NCBI RefSeq assembly: GCF_005166025.1 | Contig: NZ_CP028923.1 | Location: forward strand, 1,057,501-1,121,500 | Direction of reading: 5' to 3' | DNA length: 64,000 bases | Source of the DNA: Mangrovivirga cuniculi | Lineage (GTDB): Bacteria > Bacteroidota > Bacteroidia > Cytophagales > Cyclobacteriaceae | Shown here: piece after piece, positions 17,659-27,349 of the stretch | How positions within the stretch are numbered: the stretch's first letter is position 1 | Layout: each line of letters begins with the position of its first letter | Program-made: the position numbers and the translations under genes | The notes under the pieces: model-generated | The model's database searches: none | Seen by the model: only the letters and a program-made list of their open reading frames with translations | Told to the model about the DNA's origin: nothing

Positions 17659-18114
17659 ATGAGAGCAACAATTCAGAGAGTAAGTGAATCCAGTGTAAAA
17701 GTTAATGGAGAAATTATCGGGGAAATAGGAAGTGGACTCATGGTTCTTTTAGGAATTGAACAAGAGGATGGTACTGAAGATATTGATTGGCTTGTTAGGA
17801 AGATTTCTAATTTAAGAATTTTTGATGATGAGGATGGAGTAATGAATAAAAGCTTGCTTGATATCAGTGGAGAGTTACTCCTCATTAGTCAGTTTACATT
17901 GCATGCTTCCTACAAGAAAGGCAACAGACCATCATATATAAAAGCTGCAAAGCCAGACCAGTCTGTTCCATTATATGAAGAAAGCATAGCAGCATTTAAA
18001 AAGGCATTGGGGAATGATAAAGTAGAAACTGGTGAATTTGGAGCAGATATGAAAGTTTCTTTAGTAAATGATGGTCCGGTTACTATAAATATGGATACTA
18101 AAAATAAGGAATAG
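17659..18114 (+). CDS. dtd: D-aminoacyl-tRNA deacylase
   Basis: A 151-aa enzyme that removes D-amino acids (and glycine from tRNA-Ala) from mis-charged tRNAs in the cytoplasm. Full length, with the hallmark motifs SQFTL at 77-81 and NDGPVT at 137-142, and the conserved start MRATIQRVSESSVKVNGE. It is followed directly by the MazG-like gene; both act on damaged or non-standard substrates (mischarged tRNA, nucleotides), a housekeeping pairing seen in other Bacteroidota. High confidence. Confidence 0.96.
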   Translation: MRATIQRVSESSVKVNGEIIGEIGSGLMVLLGIEQEDGTEDIDWLVRKISNLRIFDDEDGVMNKSLLDISGELLLISQFTLHASYKKGNRPSYIKAAKPDQSVPLYEESIAAFKKALGNDKVETGEFGADMKVSLVNDGPVTINMDTKNKE

Positions 18115-18462
18115 ATGACTGATCAGAAAAACAATATATCCTTAAAACAAGTACAGGATGAGGTTGATTCCTGGATAAAGGAATATGGTGTCAGATATTT
18201 CAATGAGCTGACCAATATGGCAATTCTAACTGAGGAGGTAGGAGAATTGGCCAGAATTATTTCCCGGAGATATGGTGAACAATCAGAAAAAGAATCTGAT
18301 AAGGATAAAGATCTTGGTGATGAGATGGCAGATATTATATGGGTTTTAGCTTGCCTTGCCAATCAAACAGGAGTAGATCTGGAGGAAGCATTCAAAAAAA
18401 ACATTGTAAAAAAGACGAAAAGAGATAAAAACAGGCATAAGTCCAATCAAAAATTGTTATAA
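18115..18462 (+). CDS. MazG-like nucleotide pyrophosphohydrolase
   Basis: A 115-aa all-helical NTP pyrophosphohydrolase that hydrolyses nucleoside triphosphates to monophosphates with Mg2+. The family motif is visible: EEVGELA near 42-48 and DEMADIIWV near 68-76, the two acidic ExxE and ExxD pairs of the metal site. The length suits a single-domain MazG-like enzyme. Its ATG directly follows the dtd stop. It is the last gene of the 15964-18462 operon. Confidence 0.88.
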   Translation: MTDQKNNISLKQVQDEVDSWIKEYGVRYFNELTNMAILTEEVGELARIISRRYGEQSEKESDKDKDLGDEMADIIWVLACLANQTGVDLEEAFKKNIVKKTKRDKNRHKSNQKLL

Positions 18463-18540
18463 CAATAATCTTTTTATCGCTAAATCTCGTTACGAAGAAT
18501 TAAATAATGATTTTAATAAAGCTCGGACAGCTCAACAGTT

Positions 18541-19623
18541 ATGAGTAAAACATTAAAGAGAACCACAGCAGTGATTATAATTATTGTACTTGCCGTGGTG
18601 TTTATAATATTCCAGAAAGATATAATTTCCGGAAATAAATCCAATCAGCCAGAATTAAAGGCCGGTTCATCCACATCCAGGGCAGCCCGAAAAATCCCGG
18701 TTAATTATATAATTGCAGAAGAAAAGCTGTTTAAAAATCAGATAGCAGTAACAGGGAAAATACTTGCTAATGAATCAGTAGAATTAAGGGTTGAAAGAGG
18801 AGGAAAGGTTGACAAAATTCTTTTTAAGGAAGGGGATTATGTAAGAAAGGGACAATTGTTATTGGCAACAAATGTTGACGATCTCAAGGCTCAACTTTCC
18901 AAAGCTCGATACAACCTTGAACTGAAGGAGCAAACTGAATATCGACAGGATGAACTTCTTAAGCGAGAGGCGATAAGTCAGGAAGAATATGATCTGGCAT
19001 TAACTGAATTAAATACGGCAGTAGCTGATGTTCAATTACTTAAAGCTGAAATAGCCAAATCGGAAGTGAGAGCTCCTTTTAGTGGATATATAGGTTTAAG
19101 ATATGTCAGTGAAGGAAGTTATATTTCTCCGACCACTCCAATAGCAAGTTTATATAGTTTAAATCCTGCTAAAATTGAATTCGCACTTCCCGCTAAATAT
19201 ATTGGAACACTTAGTAAGGGTCAAAGCGTAGATTTTACTGTTGAAGTTTCTGATAAGACATTCGAAGGAGAAGTTTATGCAATTGAGCCTGGTGTGGATC
19301 CTGCAACCGGAGCTACAACTGTGAGAGCTGTTGCAGCCAACGAAAATAAAGAATTAAGACCAGGGCAGTTCACCCGGGTAAATATAAATCTTGAAGCGAG
19401 GGAAAATGCTATTCTGGTACCAAATCAGGCTGTAATTCCAGAGCTTGACGGACATAAGGTTTATTTAGTAGAAAATGGTAAGGCATCAGTACAAAAGGTA
19501 AATATAGGTATACGAACTCCGACCGAAATCGAAATCATGTCAGGTCTGAACAAAGGAGACAGCGTGATCACTACTGGTTTATTACAGATCAATGAAGGAA
19601 CTCCTTTGGAGTTGAAAAACTAA
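18541..19623 (+). CDS. RND efflux periplasmic adaptor (membrane fusion protein)
   Basis: A 360-aa AcrA/MexA-type adaptor linking the RND pump to the outer-membrane channel. It has an uncleaved N-terminal hydrophobic anchor (AVIIIIVLAVVFIIF), a biotinyl-lipoyl-like half (GKVDKILFKEGDYVRKGQLL), a helical hairpin (KARYNLELKEQTEY...), the other lipoyl half (VRAPFSGYIGLRYVSEGSYI) and a beta-barrel with VDPATGATTVRA. It is the first gene of the pump operon, 8 bases before the permease. Confidence 0.94.
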   Translation: MSKTLKRTTAVIIIIVLAVVFIIFQKDIISGNKSNQPELKAGSSTSRAARKIPVNYIIAEEKLFKNQIAVTGKILANESVELRVERGGKVDKILFKEGDYVRKGQLLLATNVDDLKAQLSKARYNLELKEQTEYRQDELLKREAISQEEYDLALTELNTAVADVQLLKAEIAKSEVRAPFSGYIGLRYVSEGSYISPTTPIASLYSLNPAKIEFALPAKYIGTLSKGQSVDFTVEVSDKTFEGEVYAIEPGVDPATGATTVRAVAANENKELRPGQFTRVNINLEARENAILVPNQAVIPELDGHKVYLVENGKASVQKVNIGIRTPTEIEIMSGLNKGDSVITTGLLQINEGTPLELKN

Positions 19624-19630
19624 ATTTTTT

Positions 19631-22600
19631 ATGGCTAGTCTTTCGAGTATAAGTATAAACAGGCCGGTGCTCGCAATTGTGATGTCTTTGATGATCATCA
19701 TTTTTGGAGTGATTGGGTTTAACCTTTTAGGAGTTCGGGAATATCCCAGTGTAGATCCACCAATCATCACAGTATCTACCAATTATGTAGGTGCAAATGC
19801 TGAAGTGATCGAATCTCAGATCACTGAACCTTTAGAGGAAGAGATAAATGGTATTTCCGGTATTAAGAAATTAACTTCAGTGAGTCGTGATGGGCGTAGT
19901 ACTATCACCGTTGAATTTGAATTGGGAGAGGACCTGGAAGCTGCTGCCAATGATGTGAGGGATAGAGTAGCCAGGGCAAGAAGAAACATACCGGCAGATG
20001 CTGATCCTCCTACGGTGATTAAAGCTGATGCAGATAGCGAGCCCATCGTATTTTTAAATCTCAAAAGTGATGAGCGATCACTATTGGAACTATCTCAAAT
20101 AGCTGAAACAACATTTAAAGAACGTTTCCAAACTATTCCCGGAGTCAGCCAGGTAGATATATGGGGTGAGAAAAAATACTCTATGCGTCTCTGGATGGAT
20201 CCGGATAAGCTTTCTGCTTATAATATTACTCCTTTAGATGTTTATAGTGCTGTCAGCGAGCAAAACGTTGAACTTCCTTCAGGCAGGGTAGAGGGTGTTT
20301 TCTCAGAACTATCGGTTAGAACACTGGGTCGCTTAACAACCCCGGAAGATTACAATGATCTGATCGTAAAAGAAACTGAAAATTATATTATTAAGTTCCG
20401 CGATATTGGTCATGCAGAACTGGGACCTGAAAATGAAAGAACCATTTTAAAAAGAGATGGTATTCCGATGGTTGGGGTTGTATTAAGGCCACAACCAGGA
20501 TCAAATAACATTGAAATTATCGACGAATTTTATGATCGGTTACAATCCCTTAGAAAAGATATTCCGGAAGATATCGAATTGGGTATTGGCTTTGATGTAA
20601 CAGAGTATATTCGCGAATCGATACAGGAAGTAGAACAAACAATTGCAGTGGCCTTTACACTGGTTTTTGCAATTATATTTTTCTTTTTACGAGACTGGAG
20701 AACAACTATTATTCCGGTAATAACCATACCTATTTCTTTAATCGGGACATTTTTTGTAATGTATGCAGCCGGATTTTCTATAAATGTTCTTACCCTTCTA
20801 GGTATTGTTCTGGCCATCGGACTGGTGGTGGATGACACTATAGTTGTGCTGGAAAATATTTATAAGAAGATAGAGGATGGTAAGGCACCGCTGGAAGCAG
20901 GCTTCGATGGAGCAAAAGAAATTTTCTTTGCTGTAATTTCTACAACGGTAGCACTTGCTGCAGTATTTCTGCCTGTGATCTTTCTGCAGGGATTGACAGG
21001 AAGGTTGTTCAGAGAGTTTGGAGTTGTAGTGGCATCATCAGTTATCATCTCATCTTTTGTTGCTTTGACACTTGCTCCAATGCTCTGCACTAAACTACTC
21101 AAGAAAAGAGAGGAAAAGGGATACTTTTATCGCAAGACTGAAAAGTTTTTTGTGGGTCTTAACAGGCTATATAATCGTTCTCTGGAATGGTTTATGAATT
21201 ATCGCCTGTTAGGACCAGTAGCTATTGTGTTATTGGCAGGATTAGGAGTAATTATTTACCTGGATTTACCTTCGGAATTGGCGCCATATGAAGACAGAAA
21301 TGGGTTCAGGATTTTTGCTGCAGGGCCTGAAGGCACAACTTTTGAATACATGGATAATTATGTTGATGACGTGATAGACCTTGTTGAAGAAGAAATTCCT
21401 GAAACTGATGCGATTATTTCGGTAACATCTCCAGGATTTGGTGCGACATCATCGGTTAATTCAGCCTTTTGGAGAGTAATATTAGTTGATCCTGAAAACA
21501 GGGAGAGAAGTCAGCAAGAGATTGTGGATAGTTTTACTCCAAAGGTAAGTCAACTTACTGCTGCTCGTCCTTTTGTTTCTCAGGAACAATCAATCGGTGG
21601 CGGGGGAGGTGGCCAGCCAATTCAATATGTAATCCAGGCAGGAGATATCTACCAATTAAAAGAGGTAATAGGTGAATTTGTGGATAAAGCCAAGCAGCGT
21701 GAGGAGTTTGTTTATGTAGATGTGAATCTGAAATTTAATAAACCTGAATTGACTGTAAAGATAGATAGAGAAAGGGCACAAACATTAGGAGTGTCAGTCA
21801 GAGATATTGCTCAAACATTATCTTTGGCTTATTCAGGACAGCGGTTTGGTTATTTCATAATGGAAGGCAAGCAATATCAAATCATCGGCCAGATGAGTGA
21901 GCAAAACAGAAATGAACCTGTAGATCTGAGGACTTTATATATCAAAAATAATAAAGGAGAATTGATATTACTCGATAACCTGATTCATGTGGAGGAAAGT
22001 GCTACACCCCCTCAGTTATTTAGATTTAATCGATATGCATCAGCCACCGTATCAGCATCATTAGCCCCTGGAGTTACTATCGATAAAGGAATTGATGCGA
22101 TGGACGAAATAAAGGGCGATGTGCTCGATGAACGTTTTACGACTAGTCTTGATGGACAGTCACTCGAGTTTATGGAAAGCTCAAATAGTTTGATTTTTGC
22201 TTTTCTATTTGCATTAATTCTGATCTATCTCGTATTGTCAGCACAGTTTGAAAGCTTTAGAGATCCTATAGTTATTATCTTAACTGTTCCTCTAGCGATG
22301 GCAGGCTCACTTGGAGCGCTGTGGTTATTTGATGAAACATTGAATATTTTCAGTCAGATCGGAATTATAATGCTAATCGGACTTGTAACTAAAAACGGTA
22401 TTTTAATTGTGGAGTTTGCGAATCAGAAAAAGGCCTTAGGGATGGGAGTGAAAGAAGCCATAATTGAAGCAGCAGAAGATAGGTTCAGACCGATTCTTAT
22501 GACATCACTTTCTACGATTTTGGGAATCCTGCCAATTGCACTTGCTTTAGGAGCAGGATCAGAAAGCAGGGTATCTATGGGTATTGCGGTAATCGGTGGA

Positions 22601-22690
22601 TTGATCTTTTCAACGATTCTTACTCTTTATATTATTCCGGCAGTCTATACATATCTTACTGGTAAAGAAGCCAGAGTTTCAAGAATGTAA
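19631..22690 (+). CDS. RND efflux permease, AcrB/HAE family
   Basis: A 1019-aa inner-membrane proton-driven pump, full length for the AcrB family. Seen: the N-terminal NRPVLAIVMSLMIIIFGVIG helix, the porter segment REYPSVDPPIITVSTNY, and in transmembrane helix 4 GLVVDDTIVVLENI with the two proton-relay aspartates. The second half repeats the layout (LTVPLAMAGSLGALW and GLVTKNGILIVEFANQ). No frameshift despite its length. The exported compounds cannot be told from sequence. Middle gene of the adaptor-permease-channel operon. Confidence 0.96.
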   Translation: MASLSSISINRPVLAIVMSLMIIIFGVIGFNLLGVREYPSVDPPIITVSTNYVGANAEVIESQITEPLEEEINGISGIKKLTSVSRDGRSTITVEFELGEDLEAAANDVRDRVARARRNIPADADPPTVIKADADSEPIVFLNLKSDERSLLELSQIAETTFKERFQTIPGVSQVDIWGEKKYSMRLWMDPDKLSAYNITPLDVYSAVSEQNVELPSGRVEGVFSELSVRTLGRLTTPEDYNDLIVKETENYIIKFRDIGHAELGPENERTILKRDGIPMVGVVLRPQPGSNNIEIIDEFYDRLQSLRKDIPEDIELGIGFDVTEYIRESIQEVEQTIAVAFTLVFAIIFFFLRDWRTTIIPVITIPISLIGTFFVMYAAGFSINVLTLLGIVLAIGLVVDDTIVVLENIYKKIEDGKAPLEAGFDGAKEIFFAVISTTVALAAVFLPVIFLQGLTGRLFREFGVVVASSVIISSFVALTLAPMLCTKLLKKREEKGYFYRKTEKFFVGLNRLYNRSLEWFMNYRLLGPVAIVLLAGLGVIIYLDLPSELAPYEDRNGFRIFAAGPEGTTFEYMDNYVDDVIDLVEEEIPETDAIISVTSPGFGATSSVNSAFWRVILVDPENRERSQQEIVDSFTPKVSQLTAARPFVSQEQSIGGGGGGQPIQYVIQAGDIYQLKEVIGEFVDKAKQREEFVYVDVNLKFNKPELTVKIDRERAQTLGVSVRDIAQTLSLAYSGQRFGYFIMEGKQYQIIGQMSEQNRNEPVDLRTLYIKNNKGELILLDNLIHVEESATPPQLFRFNRYASATVSASLAPGVTIDKGIDAMDEIKGDVLDERFTTSLDGQSLEFMESSNSLIFAFLFALILIYLVLSAQFESFRDPIVIILTVPLAMAGSLGALWLFDETLNIFSQIGIIMLIGLVTKNGILIVEFANQKKALGMGVKEAIIEAAEDRFRPILMTSLSTILGILPIALALGAGSESRVSMGIAVIGGLIFSTILTLYIIPAVYTYLTGKEARVSRM

Positions 22691-22695
22691 ATTGA

Positions 22696-24060
22696 ATGAA
22701 GATGAAAAAAGTTACATTAATCATAATACTCTCAGTCTTAGTGGGACTTTCCGGGATGATGGCTCAGGAAAGATATGCCATAATTGATTCGACAGATTTC
22801 GAAGAATTATCACTGGGTGAAGCAGTTAGAATAGGTCTGGAAAATAATTATAATCTTAAAATAGAAGATAATTTCCGGGAGATAGCTTCTAATAACGTGA
22901 CTTTAGGAAATGCTGGGTTCCTGCCTACAGTTGATGGTAATGCCAGCATGAGATGGAGTAATGAAGATGTAGAACAGCAGTTTGTAAGTGGTGATTCTCA
23001 AACCAGGGATGGCGCCAGAAGTAATACGGTTGATGCCAGCATTGATGCTGAATGGATAGTTTTTGACGGGCTTGGTATGTTTAAAAGATACGAACAGCTT
23101 CAACAGCAGGAAATGACCGCAACCTATAGTTGGAAAAATAGTGTAGAATCTACCTTATACCAGATCGCAGAGTCCTATTATAATTTAAGATATTCTGCTG
23201 AACAGCTTCGGGTTTTAAAAGAAACAATGGAGATCAGTCGTGCCCGAATCAGAATTGCTTCTGATAAGTATGATGTCGGGAAAACTTCAAAAACTGAATT
23301 ACTAACTGCTCAAACTGACTACAATGCTGATAGTTCGGCATATATTAATCAGCTTAACCAATTACAACAAGCAACGATCAATTTGAATCTATTACTTGGT
23401 CAGGATTCAGAACGTCAATATTATGCGTCAGATTCAATTAATGCTATTTCACTTTATTCTTATGAGAATCTGAAGGAAGAAGTTTTAAAAAACAATAGTT
23501 TGTTAAAACAGGCTGAGTCCAATAAAATAGGGACTACTTATAATGTGGAAATTGTAAGATCTGAAAGATTTCCCAGAGTAACTGCATTTGGTAGTTATGG
23601 TTATAGCAGGCTGGAATCACAAGCAGGGTTTTTATTGAGTAACCAGTCCACAGGATTTAATTATGGTTTACGAGCTACTATCCCGATTTTTAATGGGTTA
23701 AATATTAATCGCAGAGAACAAAACGCGAAAATAGAAAAAGATAATGCAGAGCTAAGTTATGAGCAGGTCAGATTAGAAGTTATTGCGGAATTTGAAAGAA
23801 CCTATAGTTCCTATCAAAGAGCTTTGGGATTGATCGAACTGGAAATGGATAATACATCCATTGCTAAGGAAAATATTGAAATTGCTTTTGATCGCTATAA
23901 ACTGGGGAGATCAACATTTCTGGAATTACGCGAAGCTCAAAAAAATGCAGAAGATGCAAAATTAAGACTTTTAGATGCAGCTTTCGCAGCTAAAATATTA
24001 GAAATCCAACTAAAAAGACTTAGCGGAAATATTTTGGAAGAGAGGGAGCGTATCAATTAA
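22696..24060 (+). CDS. TolC-family outer-membrane efflux channel
   Basis: A 454-aa outer-membrane protein. Signal peptide up to GMMAQERY, then the repeated helical OEP domains: LSLGEAVRIGLENNYNLKI near residue 37, a beta-rich channel segment, and long amphipathic helices rich in Q, E and L (including YDVGKTSKTELLTAQTDYN and YKLGRSTFLELREAQKNAE, the matching motifs of the two repeats). It is 5 bases after the permease and completes the tripartite pump. Its 3' end overlaps the convergent lycopene cyclase gene by 8 bases. Confidence 0.95.
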   Translation: MKMKKVTLIIILSVLVGLSGMMAQERYAIIDSTDFEELSLGEAVRIGLENNYNLKIEDNFREIASNNVTLGNAGFLPTVDGNASMRWSNEDVEQQFVSGDSQTRDGARSNTVDASIDAEWIVFDGLGMFKRYEQLQQQEMTATYSWKNSVESTLYQIAESYYNLRYSAEQLRVLKETMEISRARIRIASDKYDVGKTSKTELLTAQTDYNADSSAYINQLNQLQQATINLNLLLGQDSERQYYASDSINAISLYSYENLKEEVLKNNSLLKQAESNKIGTTYNVEIVRSERFPRVTAFGSYGYSRLESQAGFLLSNQSTGFNYGLRATIPIFNGLNINRREQNAKIEKDNAELSYEQVRLEVIAEFERTYSSYQRALGLIELEMDNTSIAKENIEIAFDRYKLGRSTFLELREAQKNAEDAKLRLLDAAFAAKILEIQLKRLSGNILEERERIN

Positions 24061-25216
24061 GAAAATTCCTGTAGAAGATTCTTTTAAACATAGATTTCAA
24101 AAATGGCATTTGCGGACTACTGAACATAATTTTAACTTCTTCTGAGATTTTAGTTCTTTCATCTAGAAAGTCGAATATTTTTACCGGGTTATTCTTTCTA
24201 AATAGCGAACTGAAAATTTCCGCTCCTTTTTCGTTGTTATCAAACAATACATCAATGAGAAGCATGTCGTAATATCTGAATCTGTTTTCATTCGTTTCAA
24301 TATTATCACATTTTCCTTCCAGATACTTTATAATATTGGTTGTATCCTCATTTATACGTTTAAATGTAAAACCTGTAGAAGCTTTGGTGCTTCCACCTTG
24401 AGTACCGATGTTAATTATTTTATTATCTGTTACCTTTTCAAAAGGGAAAGTTGTCATCGGAATGGCTCCTTTTTCTTTTTCTGAAATTGTATATTCATTT
24501 ATCCCTAAATCGTCGGATATATACTTTTTTATTTCATTTTCGTATTCTTCTTTTTTTAACAATTTAGGTGAAAAGAGGGTATATTCTACCAGGGCTTTAT
24601 TTCTTGAGAATGGCAATACATACATGAATCGGGTATTCTCTTTTTGAGCGACAGAAAAATCCATAAAAGTTACTGAGGACTCATCAAATTTATCTTCCTC
24701 TGTTTCTATTACCCAGCCAATAAAATGTTGTAAAAGTAAAGGGTATTTTTTACTGTTTTTTACCTCTGAAAAATCAGGTATGCTATTGAAGATAATATCA
24801 GCCGTGAAAGTTGACCCATCAGAAGTGGTTGCTTTAGCCGTATTTTGATCGGTATTTAAAGATTCAATTTTTGTATTTAAAAACTCAACGTTAGCATTAT
24901 TATTGATCCTCGATTTAATGTGTTGATAGAAATCAATACCACGGATCATTTTATATCTGTACGGGTTTAAATTAAACTCCATGCAGGAATGGGAATCTTT
25001 AAACATCGCTTTTCTCCAGGATTTGTATATTATTTCATCCCAGGGGCCAGTTCCTTTTTCCCAAAAGCACCACGTGCGGTCATTTTCCGATTTATCACTT
25101 TTATCAATTATTAATACAGACTTTTTATTTAAAACCGGGCTATCAAGAATGCGATTGACCAGCACAAGACCGGCTGCACCTCCACCGGCAATAATAAAAT
25201 TATAATGCTTTTTCAT
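24053..25216 (-). CDS. Lycopene cyclase (CrtY-type)
   Basis: A 387-aa FAD-dependent protein that forms beta-ionone rings on lycopene or its derivatives. The dinucleotide fold IIAGGGAAGLVL is at the start, NDRTWCFWE and W-pattern motifs follow, and GGSTKASTGFTFKRI is the CrtY-type C-terminal motif. It overlaps the CruF-like gene by 4 bases and is the last of the carotenoid genes. With a 1',2'-hydratase and CrtD beside it, a single-ended cyclase giving a monocyclic carotenoid is expected. The products are inferred, not seen. Confidence 0.9.
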   Translation of the reverse strand: MKKHYNFIIAGGGAAGLVLVNRILDSPVLNKKSVLIIDKSDKSENDRTWCFWEKGTGPWDEIIYKSWRKAMFKDSHSCMEFNLNPYRYKMIRGIDFYQHIKSRINNNANVEFLNTKIESLNTDQNTAKATTSDGSTFTADIIFNSIPDFSEVKNSKKYPLLLQHFIGWVIETEEDKFDESSVTFMDFSVAQKENTRFMYVLPFSRNKALVEYTLFSPKLLKKEEYENEIKKYISDDLGINEYTISEKEKGAIPMTTFPFEKVTDNKIINIGTQGGSTKASTGFTFKRINEDTTNIIKYLEGKCDNIETNENRFRYYDMLLIDVLFDNNEKGAEIFSSLFRKNNPVKIFDFLDERTKISEEVKIMFSSPQMPFLKSMFKRIFYRNFLN

Positions 25217-25863
25217 GCGACTACATTTAGGATAACAAAAAATAGTGTTTGAATAACTAACACATTGTTCGCAACATAAAAATTCTTACTGAAATTTGAT
25301 TTTTGAAAGATAATTTGGGCTAAAAAGGAAATAGAAAACCATCCAATATAATTTTGAACCTGAGCAACTCCTGCATCAAAAAACCAAAAGTCAACCTTAG
25401 GGGCGACTGGTTCAATAAACAGGTCTATACCTGTCATAATCAAGGCACCGGTAATTGCTCTGATCCATGGATTAATTATCATATAACTGGTTAAAACGGC
25501 AGTACAATAAGTTAAAATAGCCCAGTTAATGCCAATAATAGGGGGGACCCCTCCAATCTTAGGACCCAAATTAGTGCCATAATGGTAATCTCCGAAAATA
25601 AGTCCATAATTAACTCCTAAGTATTCAGCGATAAAACCAATAACAAATGCAGCACTTAGGCAAGAAAAGGTCACCCTGTCTTTACTGGGTAATGCATAAA
25701 TAATTATTGCAGTGGTCAGTAATATTGTAAACGGAGTAAGGTCTAGAAATAATTCTCTCCATGGTGACATTATACCAAACACACCGGCGATGTGAACCAG
25801 GTACAAGAAATAAATGATAAACCTGATTTGATTACTGTTCTTTATTTCTTCTTTAGCTTTCAT
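25213..25863 (-). CDS. CruF-like carotenoid 1',2'-hydratase
   Basis: A 216-aa integral membrane protein with about seven hydrophobic segments. Family signatures seen: EYLGVNYGLIFGDYHYGTNL and GTDLF-like MTGIDLFIEPVAPKVDFW, characteristic of CruF-type hydratases that add water to the psi end of acyclic or monocyclic carotenoids. Its ATG overlaps the stop of the CrtD-like gene by 4 bases and its stop overlaps the cyclase by 4, so all three are translationally coupled. Together they would give hydroxylated, 3',4'-desaturated psi ends. Confidence 0.85.
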   Translation of the reverse strand: MKAKEEIKNSNQIRFIIYFLYLVHIAGVFGIMSPWRELFLDLTPFTILLTTAIIIYALPSKDRVTFSCLSAAFVIGFIAEYLGVNYGLIFGDYHYGTNLGPKIGGVPPIIGINWAILTYCTAVLTSYMIINPWIRAITGALIMTGIDLFIEPVAPKVDFWFFDAGVAQVQNYIGWFSISFLAQIIFQKSNFSKNFYVANNVLVIQTLFFVILNVVA

Positions 25864-27326
25864 TTTTCGACCAACGATGAGACAATTTTAGCACTCTGCA
25901 AACACAAAGGAATTCCACCACCGGGATGTACGCTTCCACCACAGAAGTAAAGATTTTTGATCTTGTTGGAAAAATTAGGGTGACGCAGAAATGCCGCATT
26001 TCGGTCATTACTACCAGCACCATAAAGAGCACCCATATAAGAACTCGTTTTTGATTCAATCGTAATGGGGGTAAGCATTTCTTCTGTTTCTATTAACTTT
26101 TCGATGTCTGTATCAAGAAATTTATTTAATCGACTAATAACTTTCCTTTTTGTAATAGAAATCATTTCTTCCCAGTTCTGACCAGAATTAGGCGGGACAT
26201 TTACCATTACAAACCAGTTTTCGCATCCCTCAGGAGCGTGATCAGGATCTTCTTTTGAAGTAATGTTAATGTATATCGTCGGATCATCAGGAACTTTTTT
26301 GTGATCGAAAATATCTGTGAATTCTTTCTTATAATTTCCAGAAAAGAAAATATTATGAAGGTCCAGCTCAGGGAACTGGTCCTTTATTCCCCAGTAAAAA
26401 ATTAAAGCGGAGCTTGATCTTTCCTGCGACAATGTTTTTTCAGGTGCCTTTTGGTCAGGTATTAGCTTTCTATATGTTGGTACAATATCCATATTAGATA
26501 CTACAAGATCTGCATTGTATTCCTGATTTTGGGTTTTAATTCCTTTTGCTAATCCTTCTTTACATATAATTCTTTCAACCGGACTATTAAACTGGAATTT
26601 GACACCTTTTTTCTTTGCTAAAGCATAAAGGGAGTCTGTGATAGAATACATTCCTCCTTCGGGATAAAAAGTTCCTACATTGAATTCTAAATGTGGGATC
26701 ATCGACATGATTCCCGGTGTTTTGTAGGGAGAAGAACCATTGTAGGTGGCGTAACGATTAAATAACTGGACCAATCTTGGATCTTTAAAGTGATGCCTGT
26801 TTACTTCGTCTAATGTATCGAACAGATCCAGATTTTTTGCACTGGCTATCGCTTTAAGTGTTTTAAAGTTTAAAAAAGAGTTCACTTTATGAAGTGATCT
26901 TTCCAGGAAAAGAGGTGAGGTTAATTCGTACTTCCGTTTACTTTTATCAAGATATTCAAGAACAGATTTAGCATTTATTTTAAAAACCTCAGTTATTTCG
27001 TCAATAAATTTATCCTGGTCATCCCAGGCAGTAAATTTAGTCCCGTCATCAAAATAGTATTGACAGTGGATGTTCTTTTTATAGTATTTGAAATTTTCAT
27101 CTGGCTTCTCTCCTGAAATTTCAAAAAGCTCATCAACTAAAGATGGTAAAGTAAATAAAGATGGTCCTGCATCGAATGTATAGCCATTAGATTCGAGTCT
27201 CGAAAGCTTACCTCCAGGTGAATCATTTGCTTCGAATACACTTACATCATAGTTTTTGGCCTTAAGTCTGATTGCTGTGGCCAATCCCGCGATACCCGAA
27301 CCAATAATAATTGCATTTTTTGACAT
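25860..27326 (-). CDS. CrtD-like carotenoid 3,4-desaturase
   Basis: A 488-aa FAD amine-oxidase-type desaturase of the phytoene-desaturase family. The N-terminal dinucleotide motif is GSGIAGLATAIRLKAKNYDV. The C-terminal motif is FCGGSVHPGGGIPLCLQSA. HLEFNVGTFYPEGGMYSIT resembles the CrtD (hydroxycarotenoid 3,4-desaturase) branch better than CrtI, and the adjacent CruF-like hydratase supports that choice. It is the first of three overlapping genes on the minus strand. The CrtI reading remains possible. No crtB is in the window. Confidence 0.85.
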   Translation of the reverse strand: MSKNAIIIGSGIAGLATAIRLKAKNYDVSVFEANDSPGGKLSRLESNGYTFDAGPSLFTLPSLVDELFEISGEKPDENFKYYKKNIHCQYYFDDGTKFTAWDDQDKFIDEITEVFKINAKSVLEYLDKSKRKYELTSPLFLERSLHKVNSFLNFKTLKAIASAKNLDLFDTLDEVNRHHFKDPRLVQLFNRYATYNGSSPYKTPGIMSMIPHLEFNVGTFYPEGGMYSITDSLYALAKKKGVKFQFNSPVERIICKEGLAKGIKTQNQEYNADLVVSNMDIVPTYRKLIPDQKAPEKTLSQERSSSALIFYWGIKDQFPELDLHNIFFSGNYKKEFTDIFDHKKVPDDPTIYINITSKEDPDHAPEGCENWFVMVNVPPNSGQNWEEMISITKRKVISRLNKFLDTDIEKLIETEEMLTPITIESKTSSYMGALYGAGSNDRNAAFLRHPNFSNKIKNLYFCGGSVHPGGGIPLCLQSAKIVSSLVEK

Positions 27327-27349
27327 AATTTCGAAACGAATTTATTGAC

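Noticed and set aside
18507-18548. 13-codon ORF overlapping the start of the RND adaptor gene
   Set aside because: Short frame that overlaps the start codon by chance; no ribosome site or conservation visible.
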